Assembly (NCBI GenBank): GCA_017608955.1
Contig: JAFCEW010000007.1
Coordinates: 1 to 13,648, forward strand
Direction: 5' to 3'
DNA length: 13,648 nt
Origin: Candidatus Aenigmatarchaeota archaeon
Lineage (GTDB): Archaea > Aenigmatarchaeota > Aenigmatarchaeia > CG10238-14
Positions 1-6,261 of this stretch are shown here, piece by piece. The notes beneath the pieces are model-generated. The model was not told the origin of the DNA. It saw only the letters and a list, made by a program, of their open reading frames with translations, and did no database searches. The translations under genes were made by a program, and so were the position numbers. How positions within the stretch are numbered: the first letter of the stretch is position 1; each line of letters begins with the position of its first letter.

Positions 1-7
1 TTTATTT

Positions 8-172
8 TTATATCTTTAGTTTGGTTCTTTTCCAACTTCTTCTGTTCACAGAAACTCTTCTATTTCTAGCTCTTTTCAAACCGAATTTTTTAATATCAAC
101 CCATCTAGGGGCCATTCTGACCTTTCCAGCCTTTATTTGCCTTAATTTTCTGCTTAATATTTTTCTTCCCAT
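8..172 (-). CDS. rpl39e: Large ribosomal subunit protein eL39
   Basis: This 54-residue, very basic protein starts MGRKILSRKLRQIKAGKVR and ends RRSWKRTKLKI. The ending is the signature of eL39, a small protein that lines the nascent-peptide exit tunnel of the large subunit; the family is normally about 51 residues, so it is full length. A PRWVDIKK stretch in the middle matches the PVWV-type segment of the family. The ATG lies one base after the rrp42 stop. A GTTGAT word, one mismatch from GGTGAT, lies 4 bases upstream of the ATG, at the end of rrp42, so translation is probably coupled. In many archaea eL39 heads a cluster with eL31 and aIF6 rather than trailing the exosome genes. The downstream neighbour lies outside the window. 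Confidence 0.93.
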   Translation of the reverse strand: MGRKILSRKLRQIKAGKVRMAPRWVDIKKFGLKRARNRRVSVNRRSWKRTKLKI

Positions 173-173
173 T

Positions 174-926
174 TTATATCAACTTTCTCAATTCTTTTGA
201 CTTATTAACAGCCAAATCAATAATTTTATTTATTTCTTCTACTTTTAAAGAATTTTTTCTTTTTTGCATTGCACATATTTTTCCATCTTCTCTAACAGAA
301 ACTGTCAAAATAGAATCTAATAAATTTTCTTCTTGCAAGCATGGATCAATTATAAATTTGCCTCCTATTTTCCCAATTGATATTGTTATTGGTTTATGTT
401 TTAAAGGTAGTTTGCCAGAATATTCTTCTCTTATTATTTCATCATCTTTTATTTTTGGGATTTTTGTTGTTGTTAATGCAATTAAAGCAGCTAATGCGGA
501 TGCATCTATCAAATTTCCATCATGGTTTATAATTCTAATATCAATGCAAACTCCCCATACCTTTTCTCCTTTTTCTAGACATAATTTTTCAAGGTCTATT
601 GTCTCTGATTCTCTTATTCCTCTGTCAACTATTCTTGCGAGTTCTATTGCATTTTCATTTGGTGGACCTGGGAAAAAATCTTCTGATGCTATAGGAGTAA
701 ATTCAGCGTCTGTTCTTAATATTCCTGAATCAGGCGTATCAGGGAATGGTTCACTTATCTCTAATTTGACACCTACTATCACATCTGTGCTTCCAAACTT
801 TACTCTTGCTGAACCTTCAGCTCTTTGTATAAAATCTTTTTGAATCTCAATTTTTCTAAATTCATCCAATTTTCTGTTATCTATTCTTTTGTTTTTTTCT
901 AATAAATTCAAAATATATTCTTTCAT
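174..926 (-). CDS. rrp42: Exosome complex subunit Rrp42 (non-catalytic RNase PH-like)
   Basis: Rrp42 pairs with Rrp41 to form the hexameric RNase PH ring of the archaeal exosome, which degrades and tails RNA 3'-5'. From the chosen start the protein has 250 residues, typical of the family. It shows the RNase PH fold pattern: an R-D-N-R-K-type start of the domain (residues 14-19), GSARVKFGSTDV at 38-49, and DGNLIDASALAALIAL at 136-151. It lacks the catalytic aspartate motif seen in Rrp41, as expected. An in-frame GTG lies at 935, but that GTG belongs to the GTGAT Shine-Dalgarno word (931-935) four bases upstream of the ATG at 926, so I take the ATG. The rrp41 stop falls inside this ribosome-binding region, implying translational coupling. 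Confidence 0.95.
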   Translation of the reverse strand: MKEYILNLLEKNKRIDNRKLDEFRKIEIQKDFIQRAEGSARVKFGSTDVIVGVKLEISEPFPDTPDSGILRTDAEFTPIASEDFFPGPPNENAIELARIVDRGIRESETIDLEKLCLEKGEKVWGVCIDIRIINHDGNLIDASALAALIALTTTKIPKIKDDEIIREEYSGKLPLKHKPITISIGKIGGKFIIDPCLQEENLLDSILTVSVREDGKICAMQKRKNSLKVEEINKIIDLAVNKSKELRKLI

Positions 927-931
927 AATTA

Positions 932-1642
932 TCACTTATATCTGTTTTTTAAAGCTTCTTTTTGTTTTTTATATACCTGTTCTCCAGCTTTTAGAATATT
1001 TCTAATTGTATCTTTAACTTCTTGCGGTGTTATTCTACCATCCATTTGTAAAAGGGTTATTTCTTTTGTGTTTGGTAAAAATGCTATTGGTATATCAGCT
1101 TCAGAATAATTATCTTCTTTCCCACATAAATCTATTATAAGCGTATCATCTATTTTTCCTCCTGACAATGCTACAATTAAATCTCTCATTGGTATGCCTG
1201 CATCTGCTAATGCTAAAGACGCAGCATTTATTCCTGTTACTCGTGTTGATCCATCAGCTTGAATAATATCAATATAAACATCTATTGTGGTTTCTGGAAA
1301 TTCCTCAAGAAATAGAGCTGGTTCTATTGCAAGTTTTGTGACCTTTGATATTTCTACTGCTCTTCTATCTGGTCCAGGTCTTTTTCTATCTGAAACAGAA
1401 AATGGAGCCATATTATAATAACATCTTAAAATCGCTTTATCTGGCTCTTGTAGATGTTTAGGAATCAACTCTCTAGGGCCATAAACAGCTGCAAATGCAG
1501 TGGTTTTTCCAAATCTTACATAAGCAGAACCATTTGCATTCGGAATTACACCAACTTTCATTTCTATTTCTCTTATATCCATTGGTTTTCTTCCGTCTAG
1601 TCTTTTTCCATTTATAATCAGTTTTTCATCTGTTTTCATCAT
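932..1642 (-). CDS. rrp41: Exosome complex catalytic subunit Rrp41
   Basis: This is the phosphorolytic RNase PH-like subunit of the archaeal exosome. At 236 residues it is of normal length. RLDGRKPMDIREI (14-26) is the family's N-terminal signature. GPDRRAVEIS (90-99) holds the paired arginines R93/R94 that bind phosphate and RNA. EDNYSEADIP (176-185) supplies the acidic active-site residues D177 and D183. ITLLQMDGRIT (195-205) follows, as usual. It should form the ring with Rrp42 and carry Rrp4 on top; the rrp4 gene ends 17 bases inside this one. A GTGAT word at 1647-1651 lies 4 bases before the first ATG and 7 before the second (1639), so the start could be either of the tandem methionines. 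Confidence 0.97.
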   Translation of the reverse strand: MMKTDEKLIINGKRLDGRKPMDIREIEMKVGVIPNANGSAYVRFGKTTAFAAVYGPRELIPKHLQEPDKAILRCYYNMAPFSVSDRKRPGPDRRAVEISKVTKLAIEPALFLEEFPETTIDVYIDIIQADGSTRVTGINAASLALADAGIPMRDLIVALSGGKIDDTLIIDLCGKEDNYSEADIPIAFLPNTKEITLLQMDGRITPQEVKDTIRNILKAGEQVYKKQKEALKNRYK

Positions 1643-2312
1643 TTAAATCACTTAAAAAAATATTTATTTTATCAGTCAATCCAAAAATATGAGATTTTTC
1701 ATCTATCATTTTTATTGCATCAATTGCTTTTTCTATATCTTGGCCTGTTAGCCAAATAACGCCATTCTGTCCAACTCTTATTATGGTTTTTGTCTTTTCT
1801 TTTATAGAATTTATCATACTTCCCTCTTTTCCTATCACTCGAGGAACTTTTGATGGAGTTATTTTTACAAGCACCCCGTCTTCTAATTTTCTTGAAGAAG
1901 GAGATTTCATTGATAATTGAATATCACCATTTCTGACATCAACAATTTCTGTATAAATTATATCTCCAACATCAAAAAATCTCTTAAGACTTACCTTTCT
2001 GATATCTATGAAATCTCTGACACCTTCTGATAAAGATAAGAATCCTTTCCATGGGGAATTTGTATTCACAATCCAACCAGATTTTTCAACTGAGATTACA
2101 ATACCAATTATTTTATCATGTCTTTTAGGAGTATAAACTCCTGATAAAGGAATTACAGATATATAATCTTTATTTTTCTTAGGAATGCCAAGAAATTTTG
2201 ATATTATATTTTGATCTCTAATAAAAGTTCCATGACCACTTTTTTCAGTTTTTGTATTACCTATTATTTCTCCTGGTAATACGATTTCTCTTATTTTTTC
2301 TTTTTCTGTCAT
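1626..2312 (-). CDS. rrp4: Exosome RNA-binding cap subunit Rrp4
   Basis: Rrp4 sits on top of the Rrp41/Rrp42 ring and guides RNA into the channel. The 228-residue protein has the expected three parts: an N-terminal region with VLPGEII (11-17), an S1 domain at about 65-140 (KIIGIVISVEKSGWIVN, later GDIIYTEIVDV), and a KH domain at about 150-205 with the GKEG loop at 161-164 (PRVIGKEGSMINSI). The start overlaps the SBDS stop by one base (TAATG), and the 3' end overlaps rrp41 by 17 bases. The upstream word GTTGAT is a weak match to GGTGAT. No separate Csl4 cap gene is visible here; it is usually encoded elsewhere in archaea. Confidence 0.96.
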   Translation of the reverse strand: MTEKEKIREIVLPGEIIGNTKTEKSGHGTFIRDQNIISKFLGIPKKNKDYISVIPLSGVYTPKRHDKIIGIVISVEKSGWIVNTNSPWKGFLSLSEGVRDFIDIRKVSLKRFFDVGDIIYTEIVDVRNGDIQLSMKSPSSRKLEDGVLVKITPSKVPRVIGKEGSMINSIKEKTKTIIRVGQNGVIWLTGQDIEKAIDAIKMIDEKSHIFGLTDKINIFLSDLNDENR

Positions 2313-3019
2313 TATAAATCAACTTTTTTTATTATTTTTGATTTAAAATCACCATGAGTTAATCCACCAATTTTCTGGAACAAATCCGTTTGCATCCCAG
2401 CTGGTATATCTATTCTCACTTGCAATGATCCGTCATTCAACCATTGTTCTTTAAATTCTTTTATTGTTGTTTTGAGCATAGAATATACCTTTCCTGCATG
2501 TTGCGAAGGAATCAGTATTTCCAAAACAACTCTTTGGAATTCTATAGGTATTAAAGCTTTTATACTTTTTATTATTTCATTTATTTGTAAATTAGCATCA
2601 GTAAATGGATCCACATGAACTCCTGCCTTTTCCATTGCATTTAAAATCCTTTCTGGTGGATGAGGCAAATTATTTTGAGGATTTATTCCTTTTTTTGATA
2701 TTATATTTGCTATTTCTCTTGTTTTTTCTTCTACCAATTCTCTTCTTTGTTCTGTTGTTAGCTGCAGTACTCCTTGCCTTATTATTTTGTCTGCTATTAC
2801 ATAAACATCAGTTGTTCCAAAGTTTTTTTGTAATTCTTCTTCTGAAACTAAATCACCCCTTTTTGCATCGTGATATATTCCTGGGAAAACCAAAGCATCT
2901 CTTATGTTTATAGTTTTACCTCTTTTGAATTCCAGTATTTTTTCTGGATCAAGAAGTACTTCAAAATAAATTTCGTTCTTTTTCAATTTACCTATAATTG
3001 CTTTATCAACGTCTGCCAT
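2312..3019 (-). CDS. SBDS: Ribosome maturation protein SBDS (Sdo1 family)
   Basis: SBDS is the archaeal counterpart of the Shwachman-Bodian-Diamond protein, which in eukaryotes works with the EFL1 GTPase to release eIF6 from the 60S subunit. The 235 residues show the full three-domain architecture. The N-terminal FYSH domain (about 1-85) contains FEVLLDPEKILEFKRG and FPGIYHDAKRGDLVSEEEL. A helical domain (about 88-158) contains QLTTEQRRELVEEKTREIA and HPPERILNAME. The C-terminal ferredoxin-like domain (about 160-235) ends with GDFKSKIIKKV. It lies between psmA and rrp4, its conserved position in archaea. Seven bases separate it from the psmA stop, and only a weak GTGAAT word precedes the ATG. 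Confidence 0.97.
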   Translation of the reverse strand: MADVDKAIIGKLKKNEIYFEVLLDPEKILEFKRGKTINIRDALVFPGIYHDAKRGDLVSEEELQKNFGTTDVYVIADKIIRQGVLQLTTEQRRELVEEKTREIANIISKKGINPQNNLPHPPERILNAMEKAGVHVDPFTDANLQINEIIKSIKALIPIEFQRVVLEILIPSQHAGKVYSMLKTTIKEFKEQWLNDGSLQVRIDIPAGMQTDLFQKIGGLTHGDFKSKIIKKVDL

Positions 3020-3026
3020 AATAAAT

Positions 3027-3743
3027 TCACAAGAAAGTTTTAATTTGTTCTGGGGTTAATTTCATAAATTTCTTTTTTGTTCCATCTACTATTGCAATTT
3101 CTACAGCAATTGGAAGATTTGTTACTTTCTCTGCCTTTTTAATAACTTCTATCATTAGTTTTATAGCAGATTTTTCATCCATATCATCTTTATACTTTTC
3201 TTTGAATATTTTGTTAGCTATAGAAGATCCTCTTCCTATTGCATGTGCTTTCCATTCGTACAATGTTCCAGATGGATCAGATTCTATTAAATGAGGACCA
3301 GTTGAATCAACACCACCTAATAACAATGATGTACCAAAAGGCCTTAGTCCAGCATATAATGTAGAAACTTGCATCCTATCTCCTAATTCTCTTGCTAATG
3401 ACCATATATCTATTGGCTCTTCATATGTTACTCTATTTATTTGTGCTTTTACTCTTAGTTCTTTTACTATAATTCTTGCATCTGCTAATAAACCAGCAGC
3501 CACTACTCCAATATGCTCATCTACTTCAAATAATTTTTCAACTGTATCAGGAACTAAAAGATCGATTGTTTGCTTTATTGTTGCAAGTACTACACCATTT
3601 TTAAATACTAATCCTAGAGATGTAGCACCCTTTTTAACAGCTTCTTTTGCATATTCTACTTGAAATAATCTTCCATCAGGCGAGAAAACAGCTATTGTTC
3701 TATCATAACCCATATATTCTGGTAAATTTGGTATTGCTGGCAT
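3027..3743 (-). CDS. psmA: 20S proteasome alpha subunit
   Basis: This is the outer-ring, gate-forming subunit of the archaeal 20S proteasome. Its 238 residues are normal for the family. The alpha signature YDRTIAVFSPDGRLFQVEYA lies at residues 13-32, followed by GATSLGLVFKNGVVLAT and the conserved GVVAAGLLADARIIV (79-93). It has an N-terminal gating extension (MPAIPNLPEYMG) and no beta-type propeptide or catalytic threonine. The beta subunit is not in this window. The gene has the best Shine-Dalgarno of the left block (GAGGTG at 3750-3755, 6 bases from the ATG) and a 36-base gap upstream. An AT-rich stretch across the rnp2 stop could act as an internal TATA box, so psmA may be transcribed partly on its own. 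Confidence 0.98.
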   Translation of the reverse strand: MPAIPNLPEYMGYDRTIAVFSPDGRLFQVEYAKEAVKKGATSLGLVFKNGVVLATIKQTIDLLVPDTVEKLFEVDEHIGVVAAGLLADARIIVKELRVKAQINRVTYEEPIDIWSLARELGDRMQVSTLYAGLRPFGTSLLLGGVDSTGPHLIESDPSGTLYEWKAHAIGRGSSIANKIFKEKYKDDMDEKSAIKLMIEVIKKAEKVTNLPIAVEIAIVDGTKKKFMKLTPEQIKTFL

Positions 3744-3779
3744 TTTTTACACCTCAATTATTTTTTCTTTTCTTACAAT

Positions 3780-4124
3780 TTAATATTTTTTTAACTTTTT
3801 AATTGTTCCAGAAACTTTTAATATTTTGAAACAAATTCTATTATCACCTAGTCTGTCAATAAGACCTAAACACGCTACAATAGTATTTACAGATTTGTTA
3901 TTACATCTTATTATACCTTTATATTCTTTTTGGTTCCAAGAAGGTTTTAACAACCAGAAAGATGTTTCCGAGACTCCATATTCACCAAGAAAATCAAGCA
4001 TAGTATTCCATATACCTGCTTCTAAATCAGCATAAGCAAATCCTTCTCCTGGTTCTGGTATTACTTGAAATGATATATATCTTTTCTTTTCTCTCATTGA
4101 TGATGGTAAAATCTTTAATTTCAT
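3780..4124 (-). CDS. rnp2: Ribonuclease P protein component 2 (Pop5)
   Basis: This is a protein subunit of archaeal RNase P, the ribonucleoprotein that trims the 5' leader of pre-tRNA. In known archaea Pop5 pairs with Rpp30 and activates the catalytic domain of the RNA. The 114-residue protein starts with the family pattern LPSSMREKKRYISFQV (6-21), continues with YKGIIRCNNKSVNTIVACLGLI (68-89) and ends with KVSGTIKKLKKY. Length and motifs are complete. A GTGAT word at 4129-4133 precedes the ATG by 4 bases, and the ATG directly abuts the stop of the upstream small membrane protein gene (TAAATG). Rpp30, its usual partner, is encoded just upstream in the same operon. Confidence 0.95.
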   Translation of the reverse strand: MKLKILPSSMREKKRYISFQVIPEPGEGFAYADLEAGIWNTMLDFLGEYGVSETSFWLLKPSWNQKEYKGIIRCNNKSVNTIVACLGLIDRLGDNRICFKILKVSGTIKKLKKY

Positions 4125-4322
4125 TTATATCACAATCTTAGCTATTAAATATCCTATAAAAACACCCAATAAAATCATTGTTGGCTCATCTATAATATCA
4201 TATGGGAACCCAAATTGTTCATTCCAGTCTGTGTAATCCATTATCAAAAACGTTAAAAGAATCATCATAAGTATAAACGTAATATAGATTTTCTTAACGT
4301 CCTTTGGCTCTATATTTATCAT
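4125..4322 (-). CDS. Small two-helix membrane protein of unknown function
   Basis: I do not recognise this 65-residue protein. It has a short charged N-terminus (MINIEPKDVKK), a hydrophobic helix at about 11-28, an acidic and aromatic loop (DYTDWNEQFGFPYDIIDEP, 29-47) and a second hydrophobic helix at about 48-65 reaching the C-terminus. The positive residues before the first helix suggest both ends face the cytoplasm and the acidic loop faces outside. It is very probably a real gene: its ATG overlaps the rnp3 stop as ATGA, its stop abuts the rnp2 ATG, and its base composition matches its neighbours. A membrane protein locked between two RNase P subunit genes is unusual and could link to RNase P, or just use the operon. 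Confidence 0.8.
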   Translation of the reverse strand: MINIEPKDVKKIYITFILMMILLTFLIMDYTDWNEQFGFPYDIIDEPTMILLGVFIGYLIAKIVI

Positions 4323-5032
4323 TCTATTTCAACTCCTGGCATTATCCATTTTTTATTTTGTCTTTTTTTAATCATTCTTATTATATTTTCTGGTGTTTCA
4401 GATATAGCTTTTTTTGCTTCTTTAATGTCTAATCCAAGTAAAGTCAGCATTGATATTAATATAAAAGGATCTTTTAGTTGTAAATGAGATATTGCACCTG
4501 AGCAAACTATAATAGGAGCCTTATATTTTTTACATAATCTGATATTTGTCTTCATTTTTTCCAAGATATGCGATCTAGTTCCTTTATATGATTGAAGTAT
4601 TTGTCTGAAATTAATTTCTATTGCTACATTGTTTTTATGCGCCAATTTAGCTAAAATATGATTTAAACCTGAATCTCTTTGATCTAGTTCGGGATGAGTC
4701 AAAATATCGACTTGTTTTGTTTCCATAGCTTTTCTGTTTAATTCAGGAATCCCACCTCTTACTAAAAGAACATCATATTTTTTTCTGATATCTTTTAGTT
4801 TTTTTAGTTCTGTTATGCTTCTTGCTTCAAATCCAAGATATATATTAATTTTTTCGTTTTGTGATATTTTTTTGATTTCTTGTTTTAGTTGATCAATTTG
4901 CTTTTCATTTTTGAAATATTCAGCAAAACAAATTCCTTTAAATCCTAATAGTTTTGCTCTTTTGGCTATTTGTTCTATTGTGCTTTCTCCTTCTGAGAAT
5001 GCAGAATGTATATGAAAATCGTAATAATTCAT
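4319..5032 (-). CDS. rnp3: Ribonuclease P protein component 3 (Rpp30)
   Basis: Rpp30 is the PHP/TIM-barrel-like protein subunit of archaeal RNase P and the partner of Pop5, encoded two genes downstream. The protein has 237 residues. It begins with the PHP-like strand YDFHIHS (4-10) and has VDILTHPELDQRDSGLNHIL at 108-127, which is diagnostic of Rpp30. It also has VAIEINF (136-142) and PIIVCSGAISH (173-183). It is the first gene of the minus-strand superoperon. The ATG at 5032 is chosen because MNYYDFHIHS is the normal family start. There is no clear Shine-Dalgarno, so the transcript may be leaderless from a weak TATA-like TTTATTT at about 5056-5064, or start from the palindrome at 5087-5098. 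Confidence 0.95.
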   Translation of the reverse strand: MNYYDFHIHSAFSEGESTIEQIAKRAKLLGFKGICFAEYFKNEKQIDQLKQEIKKISQNEKINIYLGFEARSITELKKLKDIRKKYDVLLVRGGIPELNRKAMETKQVDILTHPELDQRDSGLNHILAKLAHKNNVAIEINFRQILQSYKGTRSHILEKMKTNIRLCKKYKAPIIVCSGAISHLQLKDPFILISMLTLLGLDIKEAKKAISETPENIIRMIKKRQNKKWIMPGVEIE

Positions 5033-5086
5033 ACAAATGATATTATATCAAAAGAAATAAATAAAGAAATAATTTTGTTACATATC

Positions 5087-5098
5087 AAATTTAAATTT
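5087..5098. promoter_or_regulatory. Palindromic TATA-like element, AAATTTAAATTT
   Basis: A perfect 12-bp palindrome lies in the divergent spacer between rnp3 and the orphan gene. Its centre is about 26 bp upstream of the ATG at 5119, the archaeal TATA-to-start distance expected for a leaderless transcript of the plus-strand gene. Read the other way, it would start a minus-strand transcript near 5066, giving rnp3 a leader of about 34 bases. The assignment rests only on composition and spacing. Confidence 0.5.
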
Positions 5099-5118
5099 TA
5101 TTGTTAATATTTTTAGAT

Positions 5119-5640
5119 ATGAATAGTAGAGAATATTTAAATAATATAGAAGAGACTATATCTAAACTTGTTTCTAAAAAAATTGCTCCAGATTATTTTA
5201 AACTTCTTAATGGAGTTAATCAAGATTATTTTAAACTTCTTCTTGATGGGGAAGAGAATCAAGATTATTATAGAGGTAGAGAAGTTTTTGATCGTGTTTA
5301 TCTAGGTCGTCTAGATAAAGATAAAATAATAAAAATAGAAAAAAGAACATTTGAATTTTATAAAAACATGTATAATTTAGGATGTAAAGACATTTATAAA
5401 TTGGAAACTGCTCTAAGAAAAGGAAAAATTCCAGAAAAGAAAATAATATCAACATTAATTAACGAAAAAGAAAATACTATTAATATCATAAGGTTAGATT
5501 CTACTATAATACAAGCAATGATTTTAGGATATATAAACAAAACTAAAAATAAAATTTTTAGAGGCCTTTTAAAAAAAGAATTATATGAAATGTTATATAA
5601 TTATTTTATGATTGATAGAGATTTATTACATCTTACATAG
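5119..5640 (+). CDS. Orphan helical protein with internal tandem repeat
   Basis: I do not recognise this 173-residue protein. It is charged, lysine-rich and apparently mostly helical, with no signal peptide, convincing membrane helix or metal motif. Residues 25-52 hold a degenerate repeat: DYFKLLNGVNQ, DYFKLLLDGEENQ, then DYYRGRE. The first two DYFKLL copies are identical at DNA level. The C-terminal half (about 105-173) reads as amphipathic helices ending MIDRDLLHLT. A TTG in frame at 5101 would add six residues, but the ATG at 5119 sits about 26 bp from the TATA-like palindrome and fits a leaderless start. The gene stands alone on the plus strand between rnp3 and eL15, and ends 17 bases before eL15 ends. 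Codon use matches the neighbours. It may be lineage-specific. Confidence 0.75.
   Translation: MNSREYLNNIEETISKLVSKKIAPDYFKLLNGVNQDYFKLLLDGEENQDYYRGREVFDRVYLGRLDKDKIIKIEKRTFEFYKNMYNLGCKDIYKLETALRKGKIPEKKIISTLINEKENTINIIRLDSTIIQAMILGYINKTKNKIFRGLLKKELYEMLYNYFMIDRDLLHLT
5191..5241 (+). repeat. 33-bp-period tandem duplication inside the orphan gene
   Basis: The 18-bp word GATTATTTTAAACTTCTT occurs exactly at 5191-5208 and again at 5224-5241, 33 bp apart. Each copy is followed a little later by AATCAA and another GATTATT (the third at 5263, diverging after seven bases). The period keeps the reading frame, so this looks like a fairly recent in-frame coding duplication followed by drift of the spacers. 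Confidence 0.85.
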
Positions 5641-5667
5641 TTTTTATATAATTATTTTTACTTTTTC
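5641..5667 (+). terminator. T-rich tract after the orphan gene
   Basis: Three runs of five T residues follow the stop codon of the plus-strand gene, consistent with archaeal oligo-T termination. The tract runs into the last codons of the convergent eL15 gene, whose terminal lysines (KKARKK) supply T-rich sequence on the plus strand. Confidence 0.4.
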
Positions 5668-6179
5668 CTGGCTTTCTTACCAGCAGAAGTCAATCCTCTA
5701 TGAACTCTTCTTGTGTGCTGTTTTTCAGAAATCCATTTTAAATCTTTATCATTTTTGATCTCAGGAGCATTTTTATCAACTAAAATAACTTCAAACCATT
5801 TATATCTACCATCTTCTCCCACAAAATAAGAATTTAATACTTCTAAATTTGGATATTTTCTAGCTACTCTTGCCTCAACTATTGCATGTGATGACTTTTT
5901 TGGTGTAAATCCTGTTAGACCTGCTTTTGATGGTTTTCTACCTTTACGTCCATATAATGGTCTTTTTCTGCCACCACGTTTTATTCTAGCTCTTACAATT
6001 ACAAATCCTTTCTTTGCTTTATACCCAAGTGCTCTTGCTCTATCTATTCTGGTTGGTTTTTCTATTCTTACAAATCTTTCTTGTCTTCTCCATTCGATTA
6101 ATCTTTCTCTTACTAAAGACTTCATAGTTTGTTTTGGTTTTTTCCATAAATCCCTTATATATTGATAAACGCCTTTCAT
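5658..6179 (-). CDS. rpl15e: Large ribosomal subunit protein eL15
   Basis: eL15 is a basic protein of the large subunit that binds 23S rRNA deep in the subunit. From the chosen ATG it has 173 residues and begins MKGVYQYIRDLWKKP, matching the family's usual YxYIxxxW start. It contains RIDRARALGYKAKKGFVIVR (45-64), the glycine/arginine-rich RIKRGGRKRPLYGRKGRKP (67-85) and the HRGLTSAGKK ending (159-168). An upstream in-frame GTG at 6185 would add two residues, but that GTG is part of the GGTG Shine-Dalgarno word (6185-6188), so I prefer the ATG. It is a single-gene transcript diverging from the 92-residue membrane protein gene and sharing a short spacer with it. Confidence 0.96.
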   Translation of the reverse strand: MKGVYQYIRDLWKKPKQTMKSLVRERLIEWRRQERFVRIEKPTRIDRARALGYKAKKGFVIVRARIKRGGRKRPLYGRKGRKPSKAGLTGFTPKKSSHAIVEARVARKYPNLEVLNSYFVGEDGRYKWFEVILVDKNAPEIKNDKDLKWISEKQHTRRVHRGLTSAGKKARKK

Positions 6180-6216
6180 AATCACACCAATATACTTAAA
6201 CTCTTTAATATTGTAG

Positions 6217-6224
6217 ATTTAAAT
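6217..6224. promoter_or_regulatory. Symmetric TATA element ATTTAAAT of a divergent promoter
   Basis: This palindromic AT word lies in the 82-base spacer between the eL15 ATG and the membrane-protein ATG. A start site about 26 bp away would fall near 6247 on the plus strand and near 6194 on the minus strand. Each transcript would then have a leader of about 15 bases carrying a Shine-Dalgarno (GGTGAT at 6250-6255; GGTG at 6185-6188). The same element could therefore serve both genes. A second AT-rich word (TATTTAAA, 6231-6238) is present and could be an alternative. Confidence 0.5.
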
Positions 6225-6249
6225 ATATTTTATTTAAAAAATAGTTGTA

Positions 6250-6255
6250 GGTGAT
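6250..6255 (+). promoter_or_regulatory. Shine-Dalgarno GGTGAT
   Basis: This is a full match to the archaeal GGTGAT ribosome-binding word (complementary to a 16S 3' end containing AUCACC), 6 bases before the ATG at 6262. It fixes that start and is the clearest such site in the window. Confidence 0.85.
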
Positions 6256-6261
6256 ATAAAT

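Noticed and set aside
358..843. 161-codon open frame on the plus strand opposite rrp42
   Set aside because: It is antisense to a well-supported gene; its hydrophobic, serine-rich translation is the mirror of the rrp42 codons, and it has no promoter or ribosome-binding site.
2605..2913. 102-codon open frame opposite SBDS, very leucine/phenylalanine-rich, resembling a membrane protein
   Set aside because: The hydrophobic look arises from reading lysine/glutamate-rich codons on the other strand. SBDS is complete and conserved here.
5119..5640. Orphan gene as a GINS-type replication subunit, given length near 175 residues and helical character
   Set aside because: I cannot identify the GINS helical signature or its small beta domain, and the gene lies next to RNase P rather than to replication genes. 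Left as unknown.
5033..6261. tRNA, RNase P RNA or other structured RNA gene in the spacers near rnp3 and eL15
   Set aside because: The spacers are 17-86 bases, AT-rich and without GC-rich stems or tRNA box sequences. In this kind of genome stable RNA genes would stand out by higher GC.
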